Counted from the first letter of the stretch, positions 36,925 to 49,137 are shown. The stretch: DNA of 64,000 bases from Liolophura sinensis (GCF_032854445.1 NC_088303.1:36437265-36501264), one strand, 5' to 3'. Numbers and translations: made by a program. Notes: generated by a model from the letters alone, not told the origin.

Positions 36925-37012
36925 CTAATTGCTTGATTGATGGGTATATAGTGCCTTGCTCAAGACGTTTACTCTTACATGAAGGCGGTTAGGTTTATGG
37001 GGCGTAGTAACA
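36925..37012 (-). mobile_element. SINE fragment related to SINE-A tail
   Basis: GCTTGATTGATGGGTATATA, TGCCTTGCTCAAGACG and TCTTACATGAAGGCGGTTAG resemble the 3' half of SINE-A with many changes, and may be a sister family. Confidence 0.5.
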
Positions 37013-37014
37013 AA

Positions 37015-38600
37015 TTGTTACTCATTTCGGTTTTAAAGAATTATAAATGGTCTCAAATATTTAACTGGTTGCGGTTTCTTCACGCCAATTCCTTTACTAT
37101 ATAAAATCTCTCCTTTACGAACACGTCGTTCCCACAAATGTTATCAAATATGCAGACACTTTTTAAACTTAAGGTCAGATTTCGGAACACACTATTGTGA
37201 TATATGCTGCTACCACCACGCGATAACACATTGACAGTGCTGGAAATAAATGGTAGAAGTACCTCACAAACAGCGATCTTTCTCTGGGATGCAAATCTTA
37301 CATTCACAAAATATTGAATAAGAAACAAAATGACAACTGATGGTATATTTCCCCAACTAACGAAGCTCAAGTGTATCTTGCTATATCTATTTAATACCTA
37401 TATGGATAAGGTTTAGTACGGCGGTTAATCTGTTCAGGGCTTAGGGGAAACTATCCCTCCCTCCAAGTTTCGTGGATGTGGCTCAGATGGATTTTTACCA
37501 TTGGCAAAGGGCTAAGTAATCTTCCGGAAGTAATCTAAACAAGTAGTTCAGTACTTACTGTACTGACTTCTTGTCCTTACTATAAGCCTGATGCGGCACA
37601 CCCAGCAGACAGACAATCGGCTGTTTCCTCTACGAGTACGAACCAATCAACGTTTTACTACTCAAATATTTGAAAAAGTCAACTTTATTTTCAGAAATAT
37701 GGATGCAAAATTGCGAGCAAGAGTAGCCGAACTGAGATGTAAGTAATTCTTTAGATCTACCATGCGACAAGTCAGCATGAGGACAGTGTATTAGCTATGA
37801 CTATGTAGATCTAACGGCTGCTTACTTCACCACTTAAACTAATACTGTAAAATGAACTGCCAAGAGCCTCAGCTTTGTGAATTGTCAAGTGGTATTTATC
37901 GAGGAAGGGTTTAAATTTCATAGCTAAAACTGTTGCACACTGACTGGAAAACTACACTTCCTTGAATCTCCTCAAACAACTACATTTATATAAATCCCTT
38001 TATCTACTTTTCAAAGATGTGGGCTTTGTATGCCTCATTACATGGAGGAGATCTGGGATCAGACACAAGTATATACTGACAAGCGGAAAAAAATTGGCCA
38101 TGTTAGTTCTCTCACGCTTAAGTCGCATTGTAAGGATTTTAGCCAGGTACGGTTTGGTGCACTTGTTAGTTAGTGGACGGTCATGTCTGATGTCCTCTCT
38201 GTCGGTGTTGGAGTTTGATAGCAAACTAAATACATGTATTATGGCGTTAATATAGTTAGGTTTCAAGAAGGCACCATTGAGATAGGAACGAGATGAGGTA
38301 AAGGAAACAAAAAAAAACCGACAAAAGCAAAGAGAACACATTTATTATGTATGTACACATATTATATGAAGCATATACTCACTAAAGCTCATCACATGAT
38401 ATAAAAAAAGTGGTAGTGACACCTGTTGATTGCAGTTTTGCTGCTACTTATATGTCTGATACATGATATAAGAGACTGAGGAAACGAACACTGGTAGACC
38501 GGAGCTAGGTTTGGAAGGCTGGAGAGTCCTGCGGAAGTGAGCAATACCGGGATGATGTACTCGGGGTGTGCATTAGACGGAGACCGGCACATTGGGTTGG
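37015..38600. other. AT-rich spacer, no gene seen
   Basis: Frames of 96-113 codons occur on both strands without domains. No dispersed repeat is recognised. Confidence 0.35.
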
Positions 38601-40480
38601 CCGACTGAAAACAGAACGCTTCGCCCATTCCTTTTTTTAGTTTCAAGTTTGATGTGGGTAATAGGGTGAATTACTAATGGAAATTGAGTGGAAGGTACTT
38701 TATGCCCCACCACGGAAGGAAAGGGATCGAAATCACCGTCATCGTAAACGACAGTGAAGATTATTCCAAGACAAATATCCGCCAAGTTCTGAGCGAGCAT
38801 TAATGTAATGCTATTCTACCGGTCAGAAACTAAATATGCATTTCAAAAGCAAAGCTCTCGAAGCGACAAGCACTCCGTCTTTGACAAGGAGCGATCTTCG
38901 AGTCAGAAAGTTACGAGCCTCTTATCGATCTCTATCGTTGTCGTCTGCGCTCTGAAACGAGCAGACGACATATCAAACAAAAGCGGGAAATTGATTTGCG
39001 GGAGTAAATCCATGCGGCATATGCATTAGGCCTTATTGATTGCTAGCTTTTGTAAATAGTAATCAATTAAATAATAGTCGGCAGTGTTCTTTTGCATAGA
39101 TCTCGGCAGCTAATGCTGGAGACAAATGTAAGTAGAGAACAAATGAAAGTTAGGGGTTAGAGGACTGATGAAAGCACAGCGTTAAATAACTCTAACACTT
39201 CAGTCATTCGTGCACATTCGCTTCTGCTCAGTCTCTAAGAGCTATTGTAACAAGTCAATACATTCTCATCAGCTACCTCCTTTCTTGGGGGATGGGGGGT
39301 GCCATGTAAATCTTCACAGACTCATAAACAGGCCGCTAGTCGGCAATAGGGACCAATGTTCACATGGTCGTATGGTTGCGTCCATCATTCGTCATAAAAA
39401 CCATTTCGGTCATAATCTTTCTTTAGCAGTGTGTTGGTGTTCATGTTCATCTTAAGTGTTTCCTATAATTAATCTGTGGCGAGTCCTGTTGATGAACGGT
39501 GGGAAATGCTGGTAAATTAGGTCCAATCAAACCGACAGAAACTTTTGAGTCCCGCGACGTTCAACATGATCCGCATCCATGACCGGCCTCAGGGAGTCGT
39601 GCTTTGCTTTGCTTTCGAAGATGACAGCAAAACTATTGTGACAAGATCGTGAGTCAGACGACGCTTAGAAGGTTAGATTAAAACTCGTTGTCTTGTCCAC
39701 GAAATTTAGCCGCCTTAGATGCTGTGTGCCTTGTCCCCAAGTCCTCTTCTCTTGTCACACAAGTAAGTGCGTGTCATACAGAATCGAGCAGGGCTCCAGC
39801 CCACGTTTGCCGCTACACTGCCATGACAAAAACAATGGCCGATCGTCTTGCTTGATTAGGGCAGCGCGCGGCTTGTGTCAATCTCGGCGGCGGTGCGCAG
39901 GGCGCGCAGTACTTGGCGGGGTCCGAGCGCACAGAGCATTGTCATGAAATGCTTAATGGAAAAAGGCCCGTCATGCGTGATCCTAAAATTGAGCCAACTA
40001 TCTAAAATTGGCAATTACTGCTACAGTAGGCATTATCAGGACTGTAGCTAATTTCAACTCGGCTGTGTTGTCAATGACGGCAAACAGTGTATTCATCGGA
40101 CAGCCCATTCGTTTTAGCTTTATCACATTCCATTATGTGCTATCATATATCCCGCTATTGTCCTTTAATTACCGTTACTGATATTCCAGCCACGGCGGCT
40201 GATTTTGCTATTTGCGAATGCCCGACATTTCTGAACAGTATCAATAACGGTACGCAAGTTCTCCTCAAGTGCCACTTTAATGTACATTTAAGCCCATCCG
40301 GATGGCTAAATACAATACTCTAGGTTTTCAGGCTCTGAGATACTGTCCCGCTAATCGATACAGTAAACATCAATTCTGTCACATTTCCTCGTATTCCGTC
40401 GTTACAATTCACATTTCAGCTAATGTTTTTATTTCAGGTGAAGAAAATTTGCTGCCTTTCCTGTCCTTAAAATAATTCGG
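38600..40480. other. Low-repeat block with a CpG-rich core, candidate regulatory DNA
   Basis: About 1.9 kb without SINEs or minisatellites. The core 39530-40010 includes a GC-rich stretch (39860-39935, GGCAGCGCGCGGCTTG, CGGCGGCGGTGCGCAGGG) and CCAACTATCTAAAATTGGCA. No coding frame with recognisable features. The regulatory or promoter role is inferred from composition only. Confidence 0.3.
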
Positions 40481-40489
40481 CGAATATGA

Positions 40490-41010
40490 AGAACGAAAAA
40501 AAGGCACAATAATTTTTTTTATTTATAATTCATTTTTTATTCGACCTTTTCTCATTGTTTTTCTCGGATCAGTTTAATAAAGAAACGTGTAACACTACAC
40601 ACTCAACTCAACCACGCAACTAAAATGCTTCACTTTTTAAAATGATTAAATTCTAATTGACTATTTCCTTGAACTTTAGTAAGTCTCAAGGTGTAAATCA
40701 ATCATTTTAAAGGAAGGGTGGTTATCATTCTTGGAAACATCTCACCATCAGAGATAAAGATTGGACTTTCAGAGATTACGTGTCTATGATGATGCCTCTT
40801 GTTCTATGCTAATCTATAACTCGTAATAATTGTCGTTATAACAATTCTACGACCTTTTCCGGTGTCATCAATATTGAACACCTCTATAGAGTTTGCAACC
40901 TAGTAAGGTCATATCTATATCACATTTCTTGGGCTGACCAACTGATAGAAATCCCTTGGACAGACGACGTTATAGAAATCTTTTGGACTGACGGCCTTAA
41001 CAAAGAAGTT
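40490..41010. other. Spacer with a weak ~31-bp repeat
   Basis: ATAGAAATCCCTTGGACAGA and ATAGAAATCTTTTGGACTGA (40945-41000) look like degenerate tandem units. Otherwise AT-rich and unremarkable. Confidence 0.35.
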
Positions 41011-41012
41011 AA

Positions 41013-41157
41013 GTATGTGTATGGGTTATAGAATCTTGCGAAGATTAGTACAGATTATATACACGTACAACCACAACAGTGGCCATTGTAATATTCCATT
41101 TTGAGTTATACGTCAGTGAACGCAAGATTCTACTACGCGTTGTCCCATACATATTTA
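41013..41157. repeat. Imperfect inverted repeat, 12-bp and 7-bp matched blocks
   Basis: TAGAATCTTGCG (41029-41040) is the reverse complement of 41121-41132, and GTATGGG (41019-41025) of CCCATAC (41144-41150). This may be the fold-back ends of a small DNA element. Confidence 0.55.
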
Positions 41158-41459
41158 CACTTACCCATTCGTAGAATTAGTGACTACTTTACCATTTATT
41201 GCAACATAAATGCTTGTCTAGAAAGACAACAACTCATGCTCTAACTTCATATTAAAAGTGTCCATCGGATTAAGTTGCAACATCACAACATCAGAGTTTT
41301 AGAACAATGCAATTTGCATAATTGTTGTGAATACTGAATGACTAACAGATCTATATAGTTGGATTTAGGAGAAAAGAATCTTCCTATAGATTATTCCACC
41401 ATCCATCAAATCACATTTAGATTCTACAATGTAAATGCACCTAAACTCTTCCGAATATA

Positions 41460-42000
41460 CACAGCTATGTAATACATAGACGTTACCAGTGCCCTCTTTT
41501 CAGGGATATAAAGCATCTAGATGTTACCCAAATGTAGAACACATAAAACATATAGAAATTACCATTACTCTAAATTTGTACGGGTCTAAAACATATGGGA
41601 CGATACCAATGCTGTGAAATCAGACCAGAATAGAGCATCTGAGCGTTTCATCTGAACGTATATACACGGAAATATAGAGTCTATACAGGCTACTAATATG
41701 ATGATAACACACTGGTATAGAGCACCTAGACGTGGCCAAATTGCAGAAAACACACTGGTATAGAGCACCTAGGCGTTTAAAAATGCTGAAAACACACTAA
41801 AATGGAGTACCTACACGTTGTCAAAATGCTGAAAACACACTGGTATAGTGCACCTAAACGTTGTCAAAATGCTGAAAACACTGATATAGAGCAGTTTGAC
41901 GTGGTCAAAATGCTGAAAACACACTTATATAGAAGACCTAAACGTTGTCAAAATGCTGAAAACACACCTAGTATAGAGCACGTAAACGTTGTCAAAATGT
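41460..42000. repeat. ~43-bp minisatellite with decayed left half
   Basis: Clear units TATAGAGCACCTAAACGTTG plus TCAAAATGCTGAAAACACAC plus TGG start at 41716, 41759, 41844, 41885, 41927 and 41972. To the left, stretches such as TATAAAGCATCTAGATGTTA align to the same unit with many changes, so the array once began near 41460. Confidence 0.85.
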
Positions 42001-42095
42001 TGGCCGTGGTGTGCTTCCTGGGCAAATTATCACCATTATAGATAATCTTATTTCATCAGCTTTTGGTACAATTATCAGTGCCGTGGTGGGTTATT

Positions 42096-42745
42096 TTCGT
42101 AGGGTAAGCACTGTAAGGCAATGTCGTGATATCACCTGACGTTGTCTGTTGTGGTAAGCACCGTAAGGCAATGTCGTTATATCATTTGTCGTTGTTTGGT
42201 GGGATAAGCACTGTAAGGCAATGTCGTGATATCATCTGACGTATGAAGGGTGAGGGGAGGAGAATGATATCACTCTGTCGTTGTTGTCTGGTGGAGTAAG
42301 TATCGTAGGGCAATGTCGTGATGTCATCTGTTGTTGTCCGGTGGGGTAAGTACCGTAAGGAAGTGAGTGCTTGGACTTTAACGTCGTACTTCACAATTTC
42401 TGACGACGAAGGAGTCCTTAGAATGTATGTATTGTGCCGCCTTGTTGCAGGACGGATTTCAAAACATCTTGTGTCAAGTGCTGATTCACTGAGACGACTT
42501 ACCAAAGGCAAATAAGCAGCCCCGCTCGAGTCATTATACTGATACGGGTCAACCGGTTGTTGCATTATCCCCTTATTGCCAAACGCCAAGCGGGGAAGTT
42601 ACAACTTCCTCTTTTGTAAGGTCTTAGATGTGATCCGAGCCAGGATTGACCCTGGATCTACCAGACGCGGACGCTCTACCAGCTGTGCTATCGGGGCCGG
42701 TAAGTACCGTAAGGCAATGTCGTCATAGCATCTGTCGTGATCACA
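42096..42745. repeat. 50-bp minisatellite split by a SINE-B
   Basis: GGTAAGCACTGTAAGGCAAT followed by GTCGTGATATCATCTGACGT and TGTCTGGTGG recurs at 50-bp spacing (GCAATGTCG at 42118, 42168, 42218, then 42310 after an insertion). It resumes at 42714 after the SINE. Confidence 0.88.
42361..42698 (-). mobile_element. SINE-B, full length, 16-bp target-site duplication
   Basis: GGTAAGTACCGTAAGG lies at 42345-42360 and again at 42699-42714. On the - strand it shows a tRNA head (GATAGCACAGCTGGTAGAGC), core (GAGGAAGTTGTAACTTCCCC, TCAGTATAATGACTCGAG, TTGCCTTTGGTAAG) and tail (AATTGTGAAGTACGACGTTA). It landed inside the 50-bp minisatellite, which gives their relative age. Confidence 0.92.
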
Positions 42746-42749
42746 CAGC

Positions 42750-43680
42750 TTCTATAACCCACCAAATAAGCGTGTAAGGAGATGTGACCCGACCAGTGAG
42801 GGTTGTTGGTGACACCAAAGGCACTAAGGCTTAATCAGTAAGGAAGTGAAGTGTTTCTCAAGACTGTTGACAGCCACTTCATGGACCGTGATGGAGGACA
42901 GTAATACCAGTATCTAGACACACCAATAACAATCCAATTTGATGACCTTATTTTTAATAAAACCATAAAAAAACCTGATATAAAATGAGATATAAAAGGC
43001 ACACAGATTTATATAGCCGATGCTGGCTGACAAGTGGTTTATCGACCGGCAGTGACTTTCCTGTCAGCAGATCTCTAATCCGACCCAGCCTGACGGTGCT
43101 CTTTCCCAGTAGCAGGTAGGACGTGCTGCTTGTATGAAATCTCCCTTGAGACCGATTAGCAAGGGCCATGGATTTGTCGACGCCGGTCAATAGACTTCAG
43201 CTTTTATTTTATTCCCCAGCGTCAACAACTCTGCGATACCTGAGCCCTAATTCAATAACAGATTTGATGAGCAAAGAAGACGTTTGCTGAGCGTTCGGAT
43301 TAGAATCATAAGGCTTGACATATTGCTGAAAATCCCATAACAATTTGCGCTTTGACCAAATTAATGGCAAGTGCTTCGGTCTACTGGGATTGCTGGAAGC
43401 AGAAAGTCAGTGAATAATTCCAAGTAGAATTAGACTGGTCCTACAGCATTCTAAACAATGTATAGCACATGGAAAACATACCTCTCCCTTTCATTGTTGC
43501 ATAAAAGGCTAGCATAAAACTATAAAAACTAAAGTTTCGCCAACACAATAATCCCAAATTTTCTGTGAAAAACTATGATATCAGTTATTGCTTGATCATG
43601 CTGAATCCGGTTATGAATAAATATTATATCATCATGAAATTGGATATATTACTTGCATGTATTCACTTGATTGAGCTTTG
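42750..43680. other. Spacer; 42990-43430 is a low-repeat block
   Basis: No gene is supported. The part 42990-43430 has balanced composition and no repeats and may be regulatory, with no specific evidence. Confidence 0.3.
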
Positions 43681-43835
43681 TTCTCTCTACGATATGGTTG
43701 AAATACTGTGGATATGGCTGAAATACTGTGGATATGGCTAAAATACTGTGGATATGACTAAAATACTGTCGATATGGCTGAAATACTGTCGATATGGCGT
43801 TAAGATCGAAACATTTACTCATTCATTCAAGAACT
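43681..43835. repeat. Third SINE-type tail with internal 20-bp expansion
   Basis: GATATGGCTGAAATACTGTG repeats at 43691, 43711, 43731, 43751 and 43771, followed by GATATGGCGTTAAGATCG and an ATTCATTCA tail. The single-unit version (CGATATGGCTGAAATACTG, ATGTGGCGTTCAACACG, ATTCATGAATTC) lies at 53272-53330, so a SINE tail has been internally amplified. Confidence 0.8.
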
Positions 43836-43839
43836 GTTC

Positions 43840-44330
43840 GACAATACGACTTACTGTGGTAAACTAATGACTTTTGGCAAATTATTGACGAAGTTTCGAA
43901 CAAGTGAATGATAGAGTTTCACCCAAAAGCAAGCTCAGTTCAGATTCATGTCATATTGCTGGTGGGTATATTCAATGAAATTGATAAAATATGACCTAAA
44001 TGACCGATCGAGTGTTATAAACTTCACGTTTCCACGAAGGTGCACTGACAAGAAGAACACCACCAAGGAAATCTCAGTTTTTCCGTCCAAGGATGGGATT
44101 GAACCAAGACCTTGTTTGTCCTAGCGGCTGAAAGAAAACAATCTTGGTCATGCATCAGATTATATCAATAACCTTTGCACACAAAGAATAACATGTGCCA
44201 CATGTATATATGCTTACACATTAGCTTCATGTCCTATCCCAAATGTATTACGAATTAGGCAATGTTGCAATTGTGCTAGATATAGGGTTAATGTATTTTG
44301 TACCTAATTTTGCAAAAGACATAAGGTTAG
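43840..44330. other. Spacer with a possible SINE B-box relic
   Basis: Near 44093-44107 the - strand reads TTGGTTCAATCCCAT, like a tRNA B box, without a clear A box. Nothing else is recognised. Confidence 0.3.
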
Positions 44331-44334
44331 ACAA

Positions 44335-44445
44335 CTGGCAGTTTGCTACGTGTTAAGCATTTAAATGACCATTTAGAATAAAACTGACAAAAGGTCGCAA
44401 TTCACCGGTTACGTATATGACCATTTGTTAACGATACGACATTGG
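44335..44445 (+). repeat. Dispersed repeat R1, copy 4 (fragment)
   Basis: GAATAAAACTGACAAAAGGTCG, CACCGGTTACGTATATGACC and CATTTGTTAACGATACGACA match the monomer junction seen in the other copies. Confidence 0.6.
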
Positions 44446-44537
44446 CGTCGAAACAATGGCTACGATCTGTCTGTGATAAAATTCACATTTGTTATAATTA
44501 TGTATTCTGTCCCACATACTAAATAACCTAAGTGATA

Positions 44538-44592
44538 TTGTTATTTATTTATTCATTTATTTATTTATTTATTTATTTATTTATTTGATTGT
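44538..44592. repeat. (TTTA)n microsatellite
   Basis: TTTATTTATTTA runs to TTTGATTGTTATTTTGG, which may be a decayed SINE-A tail in the common orientation. Confidence 0.75.
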
Positions 44593-44599
44593 TATTTTG

Positions 44600-45099
44600 G
44601 TATGGTTTGAGATGAAAGAATTTCATTCGGGCTACACCACTGCGATTCATTACTCATTTATATAACACAAAGCACAAATTAACACGACATGAGAAGCATT
44701 CCAGTTAAAAGAAACCTAAACTTTTTCAACTAAACTATTTTAACAAAATTTTTAAATTAAGGTTTTACAATGTTCGGGAACTGGCAACAGCTAAAACATG
44801 AACAAGTAACTAACGTAAAAAAGGCTTGTGATCCATCAGCTTTGGCCATTCCTGGTTTTGTATAGTTCCAAATGTATTATGCCGTTAACGTTAATTAAAA
44901 AAAATAATTATCCATTCAAGACACAAAATTCGCGAACAATCTGATACTGTTTTAGAAAAAAAACATCGTGACCATTTTTTTTATAAAATCGGAGTTTGTG
45001 ATTCGTGACTATACAGTAACGACTTAGAGTTATTTGCAGGAAGTGGATTAAAACAGGACCTAGTCATCAGAAAATAAAGTGTTACCTTAATTTCACTGA

Positions 45100-45100
<1 letters not shown>
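44600..45100. other. AT-rich spacer, no gene seen
   Basis: No repeat family or exon-like frame is recognised. Confidence 0.35.

Positions 45101-45102
<2 letters not shown>

Positions 45103-45181
<79 letters not shown>
45103..45181. repeat. (TA)n microsatellite, ~39 copies
   Basis: An uninterrupted TA run. Unlike the run at 27.7 kb, its flanks (CACTGAGGTT and CATGTCGACT) are not inverted repeats of each other. Confidence 0.95.
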
Positions 45182-45184
<3 letters not shown>

Positions 45185-45289
45185 GTCGACTGATACCGGC
45201 GGGGAAAAAGGCAATATTTATCATTTGTTGCATTTGTTTCTTAAGCGTAGTTCCAAAGGCTTTAGCTTCAGTCAGCTATTGTACTGTGG

Positions 45290-47340
45290 AAAATTAGCCA
45301 AGAGCAACGCATGCGCCGGCGTTAATAAAAACGCTGAGTCTTTCCATTATCCGCCATAAATGGGCTTTCCTCTGTTATTTTCATGTTTTGTCGTACACAA
45401 TGACATTATCAGGTCATTTATCTACTGTTAGAAGACTTAAATAAAAGTTGCGTGTCGTGGGTTGTTTGGTGGAGAGGAAATGTGAGCGATCGATCCCCGT
45501 CCTGTCAGAGTGGAGCTGTATGCCGGGGCGGCTTGGGGGCTGTCGGTGGCGCTATGTGCGCGGATGCTGCTGTAGTTATGTTCGGATATTGAGGCAAGTA
45601 TTAGCTCCGTCCGGACTGGGTCCAGCCACAGGGGCTGTTCAGTGGCACCTTCCCTCTTCCGGTGCTTTACCTGAAGATGGTTCTGCAGAGGGCGGAGACA
45701 GCCGCCGGCTCGTGCCAGCGACTTCAGCAAGCGAGCGGAAGACAGTGCCTGCTCAGCTTCCCTGAGGCAAGAAGCGCGCTGTAGCTGAGATTAAATAAGA
45801 TACGTGCAGATTTGGTTGAATGAAACGGCTTTTTAATGCGGCGAGATTAGCAATTTACATCATCTCAGCAATGAGCCTAATTTAATGAGTGGTGACCCAG
45901 GGCGCATGCTCGGGGAGACATTAAATACCGTTATCCTGCTCCAATGAAAACCCGGCCTTATTTTCACAAATAATACTTTCATTGTGGCGCCCGAGCGCCT
46001 TTCGTACTCTGATCATTGGACAAGTCAGGAAAGACAAACAAAGCGGGAACTGAAATGTCGACGGCGAACAAAGTGTGTTGGAAATCAGGAAAGATGCATT
46101 AAGTAAAATATCCCATACACCTTATTACACGTTTTTGTTCGCCTCTCGAATCGATATCCGTTGCTATGGCAACGGTTCCGTGAGCGGAACAAATTTAAGT
46201 GCTTCAGGCGTAAAAGGCCTATTAGAGGAAAATACGTTATTTTAACAAATAAAGGTATCTTGATCTTTGTAAGGCGGCCTGGTGTTATTACACGCACAGA
46301 ACCAGGGGTCTTCCGATCTCCCCCAGAATCTAGTAAAATGGTGGCTGGCTAGGGCCGAAATACGATACTTGATTAATGCAGTTTTAGCAGAGAGGAAGAC
46401 ACTACAATGACCAGTTATTAGGCTGCTTCCACACTCGCAGACAGCAGGAAAAATCACTTTCAGGCCGTAAATTAGCCGCGGAACACCTTAACAAGTTTCC
46501 TATCTGGGCGCAGTTCGGAGGGACTGGGGTGGTGATGGGTGCTGAAAGCCTGCCGGTCATGATTGATTTCTGAGCGGGTTAGCTGGCTTGTGGCCAGGAA
46601 ATGACTTTCCTCTTAACCCTTACTGGCCCACAACACGAGCAATACTTACTTTGTGGAATTGGGGGGAGGAGGGAATATCGACGTGTTCTCTCATCGCTTG
46701 CCACAGCATTTAAACTCTTAAATCATCTGTGAGGGCAGAGGAGGAATAACAAGGTAATGAGTGTTGGTTGTATTAGATGGGCTGCCCGGGCTTCCAATGC
46801 ACTTCCACCTCTCCTCCTATACCCGCCTCTCATGTACCCTAGAGGTGTTATTACCCGAGACAAGCATGGGATTAAGAGGTTGAACAAACAGGGGTAAACA
46901 GGAGTCTTAGGTCTTCAGCTGGAGCTATCGGTATCTAAAGTTCAATAAGGAAACATAGCAGGGCGGTGCAAATAAAGGCTGCCATAGATCTTACTTAGCT
47001 GCTATGATATTCCCTTCATGCCGCTTCATTAGTCAGCTAGACTGGCTGGGTATTAGAGAGAGTACAGAGAGATGGGATATGGATTAATATCACACGAAAT
47101 CAACCTACGTCCTATGTTGTCTGAAAGTGTTTGGGCAAGGCTGATTATTTAAGTACCAATGTGACATTTATGCCGAATAAAATCAAACTCGGGCCTCTGT
47201 CCCTTGTATAACAGTGATAATGGAAAGGTAATAATTTAAACCCATCCTCAAACAGCTTGGGGCTCTTTCATGTTATCAAACAGTTTCCACATGATTCATT
47301 CGTTAACACCTGCTAAATATGATTCCATTTATCGCCGTAT
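45290..47340. other. Longest low-repeat, CpG-containing block; candidate regulatory DNA
   Basis: About 2 kb with no SINE, minisatellite or microsatellite. The part 45440-45780 is GC-rich, with open frames on both strands (97 and 105 codons) that resemble no protein I know. From 45780 to 46120 homeodomain-type and GATA-like words are common (CCTAATTTAATGAG, TGAGATTAAATAAGATACG). It could be a promoter of an unannotated non-coding transcript or a cluster of enhancers. Only conservation or chromatin data would decide. Confidence 0.33.
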
Positions 47341-47343
47341 GGT

Positions 47344-47394
47344 TTTATTTATTTCGTTGGTTTTTTACGCCGTTCTGAAGAACATTTCACTTTG
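47344..47394 (-). mobile_element. SINE-A tail fragment
   Basis: TTTATTTATTTCGTTGGTTT, TTTACGCCGTTCTGAAGAAC and ATTTCACTT match the 3' end of SINE-A; the rest of the element is missing. Confidence 0.7.
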
Positions 47395-47399
47395 CCAAA

Positions 47400-48583
47400 C
47401 ACGGAATGAATTATATTGGGAGATGCACATGGAATAATCTGCAATATCAAAAACCACATCAGCAGGAAGATGTAGTGCAGAACTATGTTTCAAATTCATA
47501 TCAAATTCAAGATCATATTTGTTATAGTTTATCTGACGAACTACACCAATAATTGATTACATATATACCTTTTTGGTGAACAAATGCAAGCGGAACGAAA
47601 TCCTCCTCACTCTCATTCGACGCGAAACTAACAAAACAGAAGTTTTTTTTTGTAACTTTCAGCTAATCCCTCTAGACTGAAGCGTCATCATTAACAATTT
47701 CAAAAAAATGTATTACTCGTCCATTTCCTTTCAGGACTTGTCACATATTTTTAATTCATGCTTCACTTGTCAGCATCCCGCCACTTCTATGTCACGGTAA
47801 ATGGCGACTCTCGTGCAGTCGCTATGGTCTCAAGTGGTGCCAAAGGTGGCCAGAGTTGATAACTCCATCCTGTTCTCCGCAAACATATCATCAAGCCTGT
47901 AGGAGAAATAAACGATTGACTTGCCTCGTGCTTTGTGCCACCTCAAAAAACAGTCGTTGACATTCCGTGAAAAAAGCAAACCATTGACTGTACTTGAACT
48001 GATGGCTTCCATTGTGAAGTCCTCACGTTTAGCCCGTATACATGATGATTAACGGAACCGCTTTTGTGTTGTTCCCTGGCCAAGTAACCAGCAGGTTTAT
48101 CGAGGGCCAAATCGGAGGTGTCAACGTGCGAATTGCCACCAACAACCCCCAACCAATTAACTGCTACTTTTTTCGTGGTCTGTGGCCATTGACAGTGGTC
48201 ATTTACGTTGTAATTACGGCCATTGTCCAGGTGAGAAAAGTGGACAGCGGTCAGTGGCCCAGTGCCATTATTCTCCTTAGGGTGCCAGAGCTACAGTGCC
48301 CATGCGCCATACCTGTCATCTCGCTCCGGACAGACACAGACAGAGCGACCAGTACATGTCTACATGTGGTGGATGGTACATGAGATACCGAAACTAGCAT
48401 CGAAATCTTGCTTAAATGTGGATTAAAAGCAAATGATAAATGATTTAGGTGACATCAACGAAAATAAATTACAGATGGTTAAAGAAGAACGTTTTCTCTG
48501 ACAACAACTCAAAGCAGTGATTTACTTTAATTCAGGGTTAGATGTGTTATAGATTAAGTTATAAATAAATAAGTACAAACGAG
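47400..48583. other. Spacer, no gene seen
   Basis: The part 47760-48390 is balanced in composition and repeat-free, with a 113-codon + frame at 48042-48383 that has no recognisable domain. The rest is AT-rich. Confidence 0.35.
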
Positions 48584-48593
48584 TACAAGTATA

Positions 48594-48713
48594 TTTATTT
48601 ATTTGATCGGTATTTTACGCCTTACTCAAGAATATGTCACTTATACGACGGCGGCCAGCATTATGGTGGGTGGAAACCGGGCAGAGCCCAGGGGGACACC
48701 CACGGGGCACGTT
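48594..48713 (-). mobile_element. SINE-A, 5'-truncated, 10-bp target-site duplication
   Basis: TACAAGTATA at 48584-48593 and 48714-48723 brackets the element. Only the 3' 120 bp (core end and tail) are present; there is no tRNA head. Confidence 0.9.
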
Positions 48714-48729
48714 TACAAGTATACAGTCT

Positions 48730-49136
48730 GTTCGATAAAAGGACCTTTTTACTTTTTACAGTCTGCTCGACAAAATGTCACACCCCTATATGAATTCCAC
48801 TGGATGTCTTGCTGTTAGTAGGACGCTACTCTGGTTAGTAGATGGTTTAGCTCCATTAAAATTTGCTAATGCGGTAATTTCTTCACTTTACTTAATCATC
48901 TATGTCTTTGAATGGTGCTTTTGTGACGTTTAACGTTGATGTTGATTCGATAAGTCTGGGTGAAATCCAGACTCCTCCTCACAAGAAACCTAATAAACCT
49001 CTCTAGATGTAAGGTCGTAGTCTGGTCATAGGAGACTAGAAATTCTAACATATACGTGACCTCACTGGTCAACATACAGCGGTACGAACGCAGGTTCTTG
49101 TCTATTGTCTCAGCAACCAGAACACAAATTTGTTTA
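48730..49136. other. Spacer, no gene seen
   Basis: No repeat or exon-like frame is recognised. Confidence 0.35.
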
Positions 49137-49137
49137 T

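Noticed and set aside
45437-45765. Overlapping 97- and 105-codon frames on opposite strands
   Set aside because: Both are open because the DNA is GC-rich, and neither shows a known domain or splice context.
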